A stretch of 64,000 nucleotides of DNA from Collimonas fungivorans Ter331 (GTDB lineage: Bacteria > Pseudomonadota > Gammaproteobacteria > Burkholderiales > Burkholderiaceae_D): the NCBI RefSeq assembly GCF_000221045.1, contig NC_015856.1, positions 1,116,001-1,180,000 of the forward strand, read 5' to 3'. The notes beneath the pieces were generated by a model that was given only the letters and a program-made list of their open reading frames with translations, ran no database searches and was not told the origin of the DNA. Shown here one piece after another: positions 36,021 to 46,006 of this stretch (the first letter of the stretch is position 1; each line of letters begins with the position of its first letter). The position numbers and the translations under genes were made by a program.

Positions 36021-38711
36021 TTACTCTGCTTGCACCGGCGTCAATACTTCACGGCTGCCGTTGGTCGCCACCGAAGAAACAATCCCCGCTGCCTCCATTT
36101 GCTCCACCAGCCGCGCCGCGCGATTGTAGCCGACGCGGAACTGCCGCTGCACCGATGAAATCGAAGCGCGCCGGGTCCGCACCACAAAAGCCACGGCTTC
36201 GTCGTACAGCGGATCGGCCTCGATATCCTGGCTGTCGCCCAGCAGGTCCGCGCTGGCGCCTTCGGCAGGCACGCCGGCCAGGATCGCTTCTTCGTATTCG
36301 GGTTCGCCGAACTGTTTCAGGTATTCGACCACCCGATGCACTTCCGCATCCGAGACAAAGGCGCCGTGCACGCGTTGCGGATAACCCGATCCCGGTGGCA
36401 GGAACAGCATGTCGCCGTGGCCGAGCAAGGCTTCGGCGCCCATCTGGTCGAGGATGGTCCTGGAATCGATCTTGGACGAGACCTGGAACGCGACCCGGGT
36501 CGGAATGTTGGCCTTGATCAGGCCGGTGATGACATCGACCGAAGGGCGTTGCGTCGCCAGGATCAGGTGGATGCCGGCGGCCCGGGCTTTTTGCGCCAGG
36601 CGCGCGATCAGCTCTTCGATCTTCTTGCCGGTCACCATCATCAGGTCAGCCAATTCGTCGATGATGACCACGATCAGCGGCAGGGTGGATAGCGGCTCCG
36701 GCGCATCGGGAGTGAGCGAGAATGGATTGCTGACTTTCTTGCCGCGCATTTCGCCGTCGCGGATTTTCTGGTTGAATCCGGCCAGGTTGCGCACCCCGAG
36801 CGCGGACATCAGGCGGTAGCGTTTGTCCATTTCGGCCACGCACCATGTCAGCGCATTGGACGCCAGTTTCATGTCGGTGACCACCGGCGCCAGCAGATGC
36901 GGAATCCCTTCATATACCGACAGTTCCAGCATCTTGGGATCGATCATGATCAACCGCACTTCTTCCGGCGTGGCTTTATACAACAGCGACAGGATCATCG
37001 CATTGATCGCCACCGACTTGCCGGAACCGGTGGTGCCGGCCACCAGCATGTGCGGTGCACGGGCCAGGTCGGCGACTACCGGCGTGCCGGTAATGTCCTT
37101 GCCCAAAGCCAGCGTCAAGTGCGATGCGGAATCCTGGTAGGCAGGCGATTCCAGTATTTCCGACAGCCGGATCATCTGCCGCTTCGGATTGGGCAACTCA
37201 AGCCCCATGCAGGTTTTGCCGGGAATGGTTTCCACCACCCGGATCGAAGTCAGGCCCAGTGCGCGCGACAAGTCTTTCATCAGGCCGACGATCTGGCTGC
37301 CGCGCACGCCCAGCGCCGGCTCCACTTCGAAGCGGGTAATCACCGGTCCGGCGTCGGCGCCCAGCACTGTCACCGGCACCTTGAATTCTTTCAGGCGCTG
37401 CTCGATCAACAGGCCGGTTTCCGCCAGGCGTTCAAGCGGGATATCGACCTGTTCGTTGACTGCGGGATCCAGCAAATCCAGTCCCGGCAAGTCAATGCGC
37501 AGTTCGTGCAGTGGATGAAATGAAAAATCAGCGTCGTTGTTGCCGACGGGCGCTGCCGGAGCTGCGACTTGTGCAAGCGGTGCTGGCGCAATCTGGGTAA
37601 CGGCGGTGATTGTGTGGCTGGCCGCGGCAAAGGCGGACGAAATTTCGGGCGACTTGGGCGTAGCTGGCGCTGGCTGCAAACTGATAGGTGCAAGTTCAGG
37701 CCTGACCGTATCCTGGCGGACGATGTCAGTTGGAGCAATTGGATCAATGGCGGCATGTATCGGCGCGGCTGCCGCTGACGGCAATGCCGATGCGTGCAGG
37801 GACGCGGCTGGTTCGTTCACATGCGCATCGACTGCATGCGCGTGTTCTGCGACCGGTTTGGCAATCGCTGCCTGAACGGCGCCGATTGCAGGCGCCGGCG
37901 CTCCAGTAGCAGGACGGGTGCTGATGATTGTAGTCAGCGGTGCAGCCCGATGCTGGATCCGTTCGGCCTGGCGCTGGTGCATTGCATCTTTGCGCGTAGC
38001 GCTCGCGTTCCGCGCCTGCTGGGCCATGGTGGCGCGTGCGCGCATCGCTGGCGTAGGAATGATCTGCTCGACCGTGGCCCATTCCGCCATGCTTCTGGCG
38101 CTGGTTTTGGTTTCAATCGGTTTCGCCAGGGGCTTCTGTTGTTTGCCGAAGATTTCAGCCAGCTCGGAGCTTGAGGGCAACTGCCAGGATTTTCTGCTGC
38201 GCGGAGGGATTGCGATGCTTTCGCGCGCTCGTGCCGGCCTGGCTATCGAATGGACAGGCGTCGCGACAGGAGCAGCACGTGACTTGCGCGGCTCAGCCGC
38301 TGGTTCCGGCTGCGGTTTTTTTGCCGGGAAGATCCGCTGTAGACGTGGCAGCTTGGCGAGCGATTTCAGCCATGCATTTCCGAACAGCCACGATAGCGCC
38401 AGGATGCCGATTGCCACGAGCGCCAGCAAGCCACCGGCAGCGCCCAGCACATTCATGAAGCCACGCGCCAGCGCATAACCCAGCAGGTCGCCGTCGGGCG
38501 GCGACGATTCTTGCGTGCGCAGCACGGCCTCCAGCGCACTGCTGCTGCACAGTAGCAGCAGCGTGCCTAGCCACAAGCGGATGGAACCGGGACCGCGAAG
38601 CGGATTTATCCCTGTCCGGCGTGCCTTGAACACGCGTACGACCATGGGAACAAGCCAGAGCAAAGACCATCCGAACCAACTGAAAACCGCTATATGCATA
38701 CTCAAATTCAA
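36021..38711 (-). CDS. ftsK: FtsK/SpoIIIE family DNA translocase
   Basis: An 896-aa DNA translocase; an ATG at 38699 is an alternative start. The N-terminus has only about three membrane segments. A long Ala/Pro-rich linker (residues ~170-410) follows. The motor has Walker A ([15 protein letters not shown]), Walker B ([20 protein letters not shown]) and [20 protein letters not shown]. The C-terminal gamma winged-helix ([20 protein letters not shown]) recognises KOPS and contacts XerD. Many betaproteobacteria carry two ftsK genes, so it may be the main or the second copy. It is convergent with the autotransporter gene. Confidence 0.93.
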   Translation of the reverse strand: MNLSMHIAVFSWFGWSLLWLVPMVVRVFKARRTGINPLRGPGSIRLWLGTLLLLCSSSALEAVLRTQESSPPDGDLLGYALARGFMNVLGAAGGLLALVAIGILALSWLFGNAWLKSLAKLPRLQRIFPAKKPQPEPAAEPRKSRAAPVATPVHSIARPARARESIAIPPRSRKSWQLPSSSELAEIFGKQQKPLAKPIETKTSARSMAEWATVEQIIPTPAMRARATMAQQARNASATRKDAMHQRQAERIQHRAAPLTTIISTRPATGAPAPAIGAVQAAIAKPVAEHAHAVDAHVNEPAASLHASALPSAAAAPIHAAIDPIAPTDIVRQDTVRPELAPISLQPAPATPKSPEISSAFAAASHTITAVTQIAPAPLAQVAAPAAPVGNNDADFSFHPLHELRIDLPGLDLLDPAVNEQVDIPLERLAETGLLIEQRLKEFKVPVTVLGADAGPVITRFEVEPALGVRGSQIVGLMKDLSRALGLTSIRVVETIPGKTCMGLELPNPKRQMIRLSEILESPAYQDSASHLTLALGKDITGTPVVADLARAPHMLVAGTTGSGKSVAINAMILSLLYKATPEEVRLIMIDPKMLELSVYEGIPHLLAPVVTDMKLASNALTWCVAEMDKRYRLMSALGVRNLAGFNQKIRDGEMRGKKVSNPFSLTPDAPEPLSTLPLIVVIIDELADLMMVTGKKIEELIARLAQKARAAGIHLILATQRPSVDVITGLIKANIPTRVAFQVSSKIDSRTILDQMGAEALLGHGDMLFLPPGSGYPQRVHGAFVSDAEVHRVVEYLKQFGEPEYEEAILAGVPAEGASADLLGDSQDIEADPLYDEAVAFVVRTRRASISSVQRQFRVGYNRAARLVEQMEAAGIVSSVATNGSREVLTPVQAE

Positions 38712-39517
38712 CGAAAAATCGACGTCCGGAAATCTATGTGTTTGCGCAATTCATGCGACAAGAACAGGTCTCGCCGGGATGGGTTCGGCCGGAATGGGTC
38801 AGCCATTTTTCCGGAGCAAGGGAGGCCTGATCGCAACTGTAGGACGCCCTTAAATGAAAGTAGGTGATATTAACCGAAAAGCATCAGGCTTTCTTGCCCG
38901 GTTTGCCATTCGCGGGCCAACGTTCGTATAGTCAATTGTGCAACAAGGTTACAACTGCCAAAACCGGAATTTGTAACTTTCGCATCAACTCCCCGTAACG
39001 ATTTTAATCGGTCCCGGATCGACCCCGTTGTGTGGTTTGCTGCAAAGCACAACAAGTGCATGTAAATAGCGGCATCGACCTATTATTTCTGCGTATTTGT
39101 TTATTCAATATTGTGCTTTTACGACAAATTTGGCGTTTTTCGACAAGACGCTGTCGCAAATTTGTAACGCAATATGACTATTTGTAACTCTTCCAAATAA
39201 TTTGTAACAAAAAATATTATCTTTAGGATAGATTAACAGCGCAACGTCTTGGTGCACGGCAATAACCGGCGCCGAAGGTGCTGTGTTGCCGTTGTCTGCA
39301 TCGCACAAGCGAGGCAAACGGCGGCAAACCTGGGGGCCAGATGATGAAAAAACCGTCGGGTGCGTCGGGTTGATTCTTGAGTTTGTCTGTCTGTACGGAA
39401 TCGTAGCAGAGGTCAAAACGCAAATTACGTCGTCCACAAGGCGATTTAATCAGTCTGGTTTGATTACACAAATAATTAAATTCTCAACTCTACAATTATC
39501 GATAGGGAGTGTTGCTT
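38712..39517 (+). promoter_or_regulatory. Long intergenic region upstream of the TonB-dependent receptor gene
   Basis: About 800 bp between the divergent ftsK and receptor genes, AT-rich in its second half. I see no credible gene. It holds the promoters of both genes and the TTTGTAAC repeats listed separately. A ribosome site (AGGGAG) lies just before the receptor ATG. Confidence 0.5.
39161..39208 (+). repeat. Three TTTGTAAC direct repeats at 20-bp spacing
   Basis: Exact TTTGTAAC at 39161, 39181 and 39201, start-to-start distance exactly 20 bp each time, i.e. about two helical turns. A fourth direct copy lies at 38970 and an inverted one (GTTACAA) at 38948. The array ends about 310 bp before the receptor ATG. 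It looks like a set of operator sites for a regulator binding one face of the helix. Confidence 0.65.
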
Positions 39518-42310
39518 ATGATCAGGGAACGGAAATTGTCGCAGGCGCTACGCCAGGTGTTTTTTACCAGCGGCGTAGTGATGGGTATCGGATTAATGGC
39601 CCAGCCTGTGCAGGCGCAGGAGACAAACGACGACAAACCGATGGGGCGGGTTGAAATCACCGGCTCCAACATTAAACGTACCCAGCAGGAAGGAGCTGCA
39701 TCGACGCAGATCCTGACGCGCAAGGACATCCAGCAGTCGGGCAAGACATCGGTAGCCGATGTGGTGCGCAGCCTGTCGGCCGACAACAACGGCTCCATCA
39801 GCGGTTCATTCACCAACGGCTTCGCCGGCAGCGCCTCGGGCGTTTCGCTGCGCGGGCTGTCAGTCAACTCCACCCTGGTCCTGATCAACGGCCGGCGCAC
39901 TGCGCCTTACGGCCTGGGCGATGACGGCCAGCGCAACTTTGTCGACTTGAACACGATCCCGCTGGGCGCGGTGGACCGCATCGAAGTGCTGAAAGACGGC
40001 GCTTCTGCGATCTATGGTTCGGATGCGATTGCCGGCGTGGTCAACATCATCTTGCGTGAAACCTATGAGGGCAAGACGATCTCCGGATCGCTGGGCACTT
40101 CGGGCCATGGCGACGGTGCGTTGAGAAGCGCATCGGGCACCTTCGGTTTCGGCAATCTGGAAACCGACAAGTACAACTATTTCTTCAGCATCGACGCCAA
40201 GCAAAGCGACAAGATCCTGCAAAAAGACCGGCCCGAATACCTGGGAACAGCCGACGCCCGTCCATGGGGCGGCCGTGACCAGCGCGCAGGCGCCACTACC
40301 AGCAGCAATACCGGCGGCAGCAGTTTCGTCGGCACCGTACGGCCGGTCACCGCCGGCGGCTCTACGATTCCTGGCCGCGGTATCCAGAACCTGCCCGGCT
40401 GCGCCAATATCGACACCGGTACATCGATCAATTCCGGCGGCGGCTGCCTGTGGGATCCGATCAAGGGCGGCTACCAGACGGTGCAGCCGGAAACCCAGAA
40501 TATCAATCTGTTCGGCCGCGGTACCCTGCAAATCAACAACAACATGCAAGCCTATACCGAACTCGGCTTGTTCAACTCCCAGGCCAAGACGATCAATACC
40601 CCGTCCGGCCTGACCAGCGCCGGCTTCGACCTGGTCAACAACCGCGTTATCAACTCAGGCACTGGCCCTGGCCAGCTGCTGCTGCCTATCGGCCATCCGG
40701 ACAATCCGTTTCCTGCCAACCGGGCTCGCCCGCGCTGGGCCGATCCTGACCGTCCGCGTACTTCCGACCTCGATACCACTGTCACGCGCCTGTTGGTCGG
40801 CGTGAAGGGAACCAGTTTCGGCTGGGATTACGACAGCGGCATCTTGTACGCGCAAAGCAAGACCGAGCGTACTCAGAATGGCTATTACCGCGCCAGCGCA
40901 CTGCAGACGGCAGTCAACAATGGCACTTTCCGTATTGGCCAGGCCGGTGCGTTCAACAGCGCAGACACGCTGGCTTTGGTATCGCCTGAACTGAAAAATT
41001 GGGCAACCACCAAGCTCGCTTTGTGGGACTTCAAGGGTACCCGTGAATTCGGCCAGCTGCCGGGCGGGCCTATCGGTATCGCGGTCGGTGGTGAACTGCG
41101 TCACGAATCTACCGTCAGCGAAGCGACGCCGTACACTGACATCAACGATATCGTCGGCCTGGGATATGCCGCAGCCAGGTCTTCGCGCAACATCAGTTCC
41201 CTGTACACGGAACTGGCGCTGCCGGTCCTCAAGCAGCTGGAATTCCAGCTTGCCTTGCGTACCGACCAGTACTCCGATTTCGGTAACTCGACGACACCGA
41301 AGGTAGGCTTCAAATTCACGCCGATCCAGCAACTGGCCATCCGCGGTACGTATGCGGAAGGGTTCCGTGCGCCAGGACCAGCTGAAAGCGGCGACAGCGC
41401 AGTTTCTGCTTTCACCACTTTCGCGCGTGATCCGGTGCGTTGTCCTGTCACCGGTCTTTCCGCGGATTGTGCGGATGGCAAGAACGTTGGTGCGGTAACG
41501 GTCGGCAACAAGAACCTGAAGCCGGAAAAATCCCAGAGCTACAGCCTGGGCTTCATCCTGGAACCGATCAAGAACACCAGCGTGTCGGTGGACTACTGGC
41601 GTATCGTTCGCAAGAATGAAATCACCGGCTCTGACGCCGCTTCCATCATTGCAGATCCATCGAAATTCCCTGATGCGACTGTGGTGCGTGGCGAGGCGAC
41701 TTCAGACTTCCCTGGCCTGGCCGGTCCTATCCTGCTGGTCAAGGCGCCTTATATCAATGCCGGCCAGACTCGCACCAGCGGCATCGATATCGACCTGCGC
41801 AGCCGTTTTGACCTGAATTCCTACGGTCGCATGACTGCCGGCCTGACAGTGTCGCAAATGTTCGAGTTCAAGCGCACCACCAGTGGCGTGACGCAGAACT
41901 TCGTCGGCACCCATGGCGATACCAACTTGTCCGGCAACGGCGGCACGCCGCGTACCCGTGCTTCGGCTTCGCTGGCATGGGACCGTGGCCCGTTCAACGT
42001 GACGACTTCGGTCAACTATGTCAGCGGCATCGAGGACAAGAACGAAGCAGGCGGCGAATGCCTGGACGTCGATCCTGTCTCCGGCAAACCGTTGATGAAC
42101 TGCCGGGTTGCCTCGTTCACTACAGTCGACCTGTTCGGCCGCTGGGATGTGAGCAAGCAATGGCAGGTGACCGCTGCGATCGCCAACATATTCGACCGCC
42201 TGGCGCCGCTCGACGTACAAACCTACGGCCGTATCAACTACAACCCGTCGCTGCATCAATCCGGCGCTGTAGGCCGCTACTTCACTTTGGGTGCTCGCTA
42301 CACCTTCTAA
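39518..42310 (+). CDS. TonB-dependent outer-membrane receptor
   Basis: A 930-aa receptor from ATG 39518. The signal peptide ends about GLMAQPVQA|QE. The plug domain has RVEITGSNIKRTQQEGAAST, VLINGRRTAPYG and RIEVLKDGASAIYGSDAIAG. A large beta-barrel follows, with the TonB-box/C-terminal motif LKPEKSQSYSLGFILEP and the last strand ending GRYFTLGARYTF (terminal Phe). The plug resembles the 'GSNIKR' subgroup seen for oligosaccharide/peptide importers. No transport partner genes are adjacent, so the substrate stays open. A strong terminator follows. Confidence 0.93.
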   Translation: MIRERKLSQALRQVFFTSGVVMGIGLMAQPVQAQETNDDKPMGRVEITGSNIKRTQQEGAASTQILTRKDIQQSGKTSVADVVRSLSADNNGSISGSFTNGFAGSASGVSLRGLSVNSTLVLINGRRTAPYGLGDDGQRNFVDLNTIPLGAVDRIEVLKDGASAIYGSDAIAGVVNIILRETYEGKTISGSLGTSGHGDGALRSASGTFGFGNLETDKYNYFFSIDAKQSDKILQKDRPEYLGTADARPWGGRDQRAGATTSSNTGGSSFVGTVRPVTAGGSTIPGRGIQNLPGCANIDTGTSINSGGGCLWDPIKGGYQTVQPETQNINLFGRGTLQINNNMQAYTELGLFNSQAKTINTPSGLTSAGFDLVNNRVINSGTGPGQLLLPIGHPDNPFPANRARPRWADPDRPRTSDLDTTVTRLLVGVKGTSFGWDYDSGILYAQSKTERTQNGYYRASALQTAVNNGTFRIGQAGAFNSADTLALVSPELKNWATTKLALWDFKGTREFGQLPGGPIGIAVGGELRHESTVSEATPYTDINDIVGLGYAAARSSRNISSLYTELALPVLKQLEFQLALRTDQYSDFGNSTTPKVGFKFTPIQQLAIRGTYAEGFRAPGPAESGDSAVSAFTTFARDPVRCPVTGLSADCADGKNVGAVTVGNKNLKPEKSQSYSLGFILEPIKNTSVSVDYWRIVRKNEITGSDAASIIADPSKFPDATVVRGEATSDFPGLAGPILLVKAPYINAGQTRTSGIDIDLRSRFDLNSYGRMTAGLTVSQMFEFKRTTSGVTQNFVGTHGDTNLSGNGGTPRTRASASLAWDRGPFNVTTSVNYVSGIEDKNEAGGECLDVDPVSGKPLMNCRVASFTTVDLFGRWDVSKQWQVTAAIANIFDRLAPLDVQTYGRINYNPSLHQSGAVGRYFTLGARYTF

Positions 42311-42338
42311 GTTCTGTAGCTAACTGATCGAAGCAAAA

Positions 42339-42374
42339 AACGCCAAAGAGGTTCGCTTCTCTGGCGTTTTTTTT
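42339..42374 (+). terminator. Rho-independent terminator of the TonB-dependent receptor gene
   Basis: AACGCCA...TGGCGTT stem extended by AGAGG/CTTCT pairs, TTCG tetraloop, then eight T residues, 28 bp after the stop codon. Confidence 0.92.
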
Positions 42375-42553
42375 CGGCTGCCGATCGGTTGATTCTGGTT
42401 TGTAAGCATTTCTGAAGAACCGGATTTTCCACAATCTCGTTGGTCATCGTGACCCATGCCTGCAGCTGCAAATTGCTGCCGGTTGGCGCGAGCATGACTG
42501 CAGCGGTCCGCAGGCAACCCTGCGGCCTTACCTAGACAGGGAGGAAGATATGG

Positions 42554-43535
42554 ATGAGAAGAGCTTATCGCGCATGGCTTCAGTTCAACCCGATAGACAA
42601 AGATCATGACGGCATGGATGAGTTTTGCGGCAGACCCTGAGCAGAAGGCGCGCTGCCTGGAGCGCCTGCATCAAGCACAACTTGGTCCGGATAACCAGCC
42701 GTCTGATTGCGTGGCAGGGGGCAAGCATCGATTCAGCCAGGAACTCGGCGTGCCGGAGACGCTGGCGGTGGTCATTGACGTGCTGTGCTGGCTGCGCCAG
42801 GCGGATGGGAAAACCAGCGCCAGGGAGCAGGCAATTGCATTGGTGGAAGCTATCCCGGTAGGCGCTGACCTTGGCGCCGTTCCATATAATTACGCGCATT
42901 GGCTGCTGCATGATCCGCAATGGGGTATTACGCAGTACAGCCAGACAGGGCGATTGCAGGCATTGTCAGCGCGAGTTAAAACGTTGCACGACAAGGAACT
43001 TGCCGGCCTGGCAATCGATGACAGCGAATGGCGTGCGCTTGGCGAGGAAGCCATCGGCGATGCAGGAGAAGTGGAGGAAGGGGACAGCCAGTATCTGGAG
43101 AGCCTGCTTGGCAGTGTCGCCAGTCCCTTGAAGCGGATCAATACCGAGCAAATGGGAAAGTTGTGCGGAGGCGCTGCGTATTTTGCGGGAGAGCAGGCCA
43201 AGGCCAGTTACTGGACGGACAGCGAGCAATGCCAGCTGGATGATTTGTATGACGCTTTTCGCGCCGGCGTCGAGCAGACGCTGGGACCGCGTCCGCCGGT
43301 GCAGCAAACTGTCGAGCTTAACGCCTGGCTTAGGCAGGAGCAGGCCATGGACGCTGCATGGGAGAAAAAGATGCGGCGGCAGCAACGGCTGCTGTGGCGG
43401 CGCTGGGATGCGTGGGGAGAGAAGCAGGCGTCGCTATATGCAGCCTTCAATGAGTCGGCCGTCGACCTCTTGCTGACGCAGTTCAAGCTGGCGCCGCGCC
43501 GGAATGTTTTTGCCCCTAGCCAGCAGTTGCACTGA
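42554..43535 (+). pseudogene. Conserved-looking unknown protein, apparently frameshifted near the start
   Basis: The open frame 42606-43535 encodes 309 soluble, Trp/Gln-rich residues (DPEQKARCLERLHQAQLGPD, GAVPYNYAHWLLHDPQWGIT, charged Arg-rich C-terminus), family not recognised. It has no ribosome site. A strong AGGGAGGAAG (42538-42547) instead serves an ATG at 42554 in another frame, which reads AYRAWLQFNPIDKDHDGMDEF and then stops. Reading TTTT at 42623-42626 as TTT joins the two into a continuous protein (…GMDEFAADPEQKARC…). So a one-base insertion, real or a sequence error, is likely. If the downstream ATG at 42606 is used, it overlaps a 19-codon frame starting at 42550. Confidence 0.6.
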
Positions 43536-43591
43536 CTGGCATGTCGCCTCAGCACGAGAAGCGGGGCCTGATCTGCAATCCGGTTGGATAA

Positions 43592-43622
43592 AAAAACGCC
43601 GGCTATTTCTAGCCGGCGTTTT
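43592..43622. terminator. Perfect hairpin terminator, usable in both directions
   Basis: AAAACGCCGGCTA, 4-nt loop, TAGCCGGCGTTTT: 13-bp perfect stem flanked by A and T runs. It ends the plus-strand unknown gene and, read from the other strand, would end the original tRNA transcript. Confidence 0.9.
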
Positions 43623-43636
43623 ATACCGCATGTTGC

Positions 43637-43684
43637 TGGTGGGCCCCCCCAGAGTCGAACTGGGCACCAACGGATTATGAGTCA
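43637..43684 (-). other. 3' remnant of a tRNA gene (anticodon CAT): left attachment site of the prophage
   Basis: Read on the minus strand the sequence gives the 3' half of a tRNA: anticodon loop CTCATAA, the 3' anticodon strand TCCGT, variable loop, a T-arm (CCCAG-TTCGACT-CTGGG) and the acceptor ending in CCA (43637-43639). Going further 5' (higher coordinates), tRNA similarity stops two bases into the 5' anticodon strand, and no D arm or 5' acceptor exists. That is the pattern left by phage integration into a tRNA-Met or tRNA-Ile2 gene; the rebuilt full tRNA should be at the other prophage end, outside the window. Confidence 0.82.
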
Positions 43685-43738
43685 AGGACGCAGAATGCGC
43701 GCAGGCCGCAAAGCCGCGCCAGGCAATAACTACTGGCT

Positions 43739-43771
43739 GCGCATTCAGTGCGTGAAAAACACTGAATGCGC
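43739..43771. repeat. Perfect 12-bp inverted repeat inside the left prophage arm
   Basis: GCGCATTCAGTG (43739-43750), 9-bp loop, CACTGAATGCGC (43760-43771). It lies 55 bp inside attL, with no T run after it, so it is more likely a protein site or RNA hairpin than a terminator. Confidence 0.6.
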
Positions 43772-43852
43772 CTAGTTGGTCAAAAAATTCCCCACTTAAA
43801 AATGCCGCTCGGCTGGTGCAAAGGTGGCATTCCGATCACCGTCAGAAACTAG

Positions 43853-45301
43853 TTATGCACCGTCTTTTTTTACCTCACCCTTTTTTTCGAGAACCTTTCC
43901 AACAACCTTGGACAAAACGTCGTAGAGTGGGTGAGACGCTGGTTCTGTCCCTAAGCGGTTTGCCGGATTGGTCCTGATCTCCATAAAGACTTCCGCAGTA
44001 ATTTCCTCTTCGTAAGTTGGCGCTTGTCGTTTAAAACCATCAATAGACATTGCCAAAGCGGCCTTATGGGCATATTCGCGTTCCAAATGAAAGAAATCAG
44101 CATATGATTTTGTGAAGAAAGCAGTTAACCACGTTGCCGGTAACAACAAAACAATTTTGCCGAAAGCAGCGTAAGGACTTCCATCGACCTTGCCGTCAAA
44201 GACAGGAAACCAACTCCCGAAAAGCCCGGGAAGAAGGTGGCCTACCAACGGGATCGCGGAAACAACAAGCAGAATAACAGCGAAATAAAACCCCTTTCTA
44301 GCTCCATCCATTCGGTTCTCGTAGCGTTCCCGCGCATCTTCCATACTCTTTGCCAATCCGGCCGTCGTTGCGCCACGGATCATGAAATCGGCCAGCTTCG
44401 TTAATCGATCAATTTCACCGTCGCGCTTTATGTTGGCCTGTTCTGCGGTCGTAGTGTTGGTCACGAATTGCGCAAAATCAGTATTGCGGGCATCCAGTAA
44501 AGTTTGAAATGCATCGAACTTGCTTTTGTAAGCGTCAATTTGCTGTTCTAACGAATCTGCATTACCGCCAACCGTTCTTATTTTTTCAACCAGCGCCGTG
44601 ACGCTACCAACGTCTGTGTTTCCCTGTTGCTGAGACGCTTGTAATTTCGATAGGGATAACGTTGCTTGCCTTAGTAGTTCCTCAATGGCCGTCTGATGAA
44701 CGACAGATTGGTTTGCGCTCTGTTCAGCCGACTTTGACAGCTTGCGGGCTTCATTGCGTATTGACTCTGTCTCGCGTACTACCTCTCTCAGTGATGTGGC
44801 ACGTTCGGATAGATCAACGACACTATTTGCCTTACAAAGCGATAGAAGTATCGACACCATCGTCAAAAGCCTGTTCAACGATGTGTTTATTTGAATAAAA
44901 AAAGCGCTCACATCAACGTTTGCCGCATTGGCCTCGCCCACAAAAAAACTGAAGGCAAAATTGTTATTCGCGTCGCGAATAGTGAATTCGTCTAGCCCAG
45001 TTAGGCGTATAGCGTTGTTGATAGCAGTCGCCTGATTCTGGATATTTGCAAACGCAGCTAATACCTCCGCTTCGCCTGCTGACAGGACTGACCAACCGAC
45101 GGTGTTCTCATCTCCCGGCCTGATTGCTAAAAAAGTCTCAAACACCACGGTGGCGCGTCGATATAGTTGTTCAATCGTTTGACCTTCGATATTCGATCGT
45201 GGGCTATTCAGATCGTACTGGCCTTTAATAAGGTAAGTGTATGTCTCATCAATAGCTTTTCTTGACTCTTCGACTCCTTGGTACAACGTTTCGATACTCA
45301 T
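43853..45301 (-). CDS. Coiled-coil membrane protein of unknown function (prophage cargo)
   Basis: A 482-aa protein I do not recognise. Residues 1-150 are mostly helical. Residues ~165-310 are a long coiled coil (SERATSLREVVRETESIRNE, SVTALVEKIRTVGGNADSLE, RDGEIDRLTKLADFMIRG). Two membrane helices follow near 333-355 (GFYFAVILLVVSAIPLVGHL) and 375-395 (IVLLLPATWLTAFFT). A ~85-residue cytoplasmic-type tail ends in Lys-rich sequence. Base composition is nearer AT than the flagellar locus. It lies alone on the minus strand next to attL, where P2-like phages often carry defence or conversion genes. That role is inference. Confidence 0.7.
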   Translation of the reverse strand: MSIETLYQGVEESRKAIDETYTYLIKGQYDLNSPRSNIEGQTIEQLYRRATVVFETFLAIRPGDENTVGWSVLSAGEAEVLAAFANIQNQATAINNAIRLTGLDEFTIRDANNNFAFSFFVGEANAANVDVSAFFIQINTSLNRLLTMVSILLSLCKANSVVDLSERATSLREVVRETESIRNEARKLSKSAEQSANQSVVHQTAIEELLRQATLSLSKLQASQQQGNTDVGSVTALVEKIRTVGGNADSLEQQIDAYKSKFDAFQTLLDARNTDFAQFVTNTTTAEQANIKRDGEIDRLTKLADFMIRGATTAGLAKSMEDARERYENRMDGARKGFYFAVILLVVSAIPLVGHLLPGLFGSWFPVFDGKVDGSPYAAFGKIVLLLPATWLTAFFTKSYADFFHLEREYAHKAALAMSIDGFKRQAPTYEEEITAEVFMEIRTNPANRLGTEPASHPLYDVLSKVVGKVLEKKGEVKKDGA

Positions 45302-46006
45302 AAATCTCCCTTATTTTTTTGCGAAGCGTTGATAAATTATCTTTTTTTTGTATATGCATAATTAACGCAGAAGAGTTGCCATTCTGTATCTTTTTCTAAC
45401 TATTTGGATGTTTTCTCAAAAATAAAGTACCCCTCGGGAAAACGGTAACATTGGTAACATTTTTTGGAATTCGGCTGAGAAGCCTTGAAGCGTAAGGCTT
45501 TGCGGGTTTCGATAAAAGGTAACTTTCGGGTAACCTTGAGGTAACATGGTTACCATAGTAGAAGGTAATATAGCTAAAAAATATTAGTTATATATATCAA
45601 TGACTTAGAGGTAAGTTACCTTTGAGGTTACCAAAGATTACCTTTCAAAGGTAACCACCTAAACCTTTATAAATCAGTCACTTACAAGCGGAAAATGGGG
45701 CAGGTTACCAATGTTACCTTTTCCCCTAGGTCAAACCTAAATTCAGCTTTTCATCGCTCATGCGGAGAGCCCAGTTTTACCCCCTCAGGTGCGTCATTTT
45801 GCGTCACTTTTTTTCGACGCATTCTGGCCTGCAGACGGCAGCTTTTCCCTATGTGCGTCGCTTCCAAAAATTTGAGTCGAAAGCGACCTATTTAGCGGGC
45901 AGGCGTGGTGGGGGGATGACTGCGCGCGCCAGCCAGTTATGGTCGTCGAGAATTTTCAATGCAGGTGCTGATATGATCTTCAACTGTACACACGAGAGAA
46001 GGCCTT
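45302..46006. other. 705-bp AT-rich intergenic region
   Basis: No credible gene; the short frames at 45695-45895 and 45760-46095 lack ribosome sites and family likeness. The region carries the GGTAAC array described separately, runs of T, and the divergent promoters for the coiled-coil gene (left) and the TIR gene (right). Confidence 0.6.
45444..45718. repeat. Dense GGTAAC/GTTACC repeat array
   Basis: Eleven exact copies in 275 bp: GGTAAC at 45444, 45453, 45518, 45529, 45540 and 45650; GTTACC at 45549, 45615, 45627, 45704 and 45713. Near copies (GGTAAG, GGTAAT, ATTACC) fill gaps. Start distances are 9 bp (four pairs), 11 bp (45518/45529/45540) and 12 bp. About 0.13 copies would be expected by chance. 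Such spacing looks like iterons or a multi-site operator. Confidence 0.8.

Noticed and set aside
45444-45718. CRISPR array
   Set aside because: The repeats are 6 bp in both orientations with 3-6 bp gaps, not 25-40 bp direct repeats with unique spacers.
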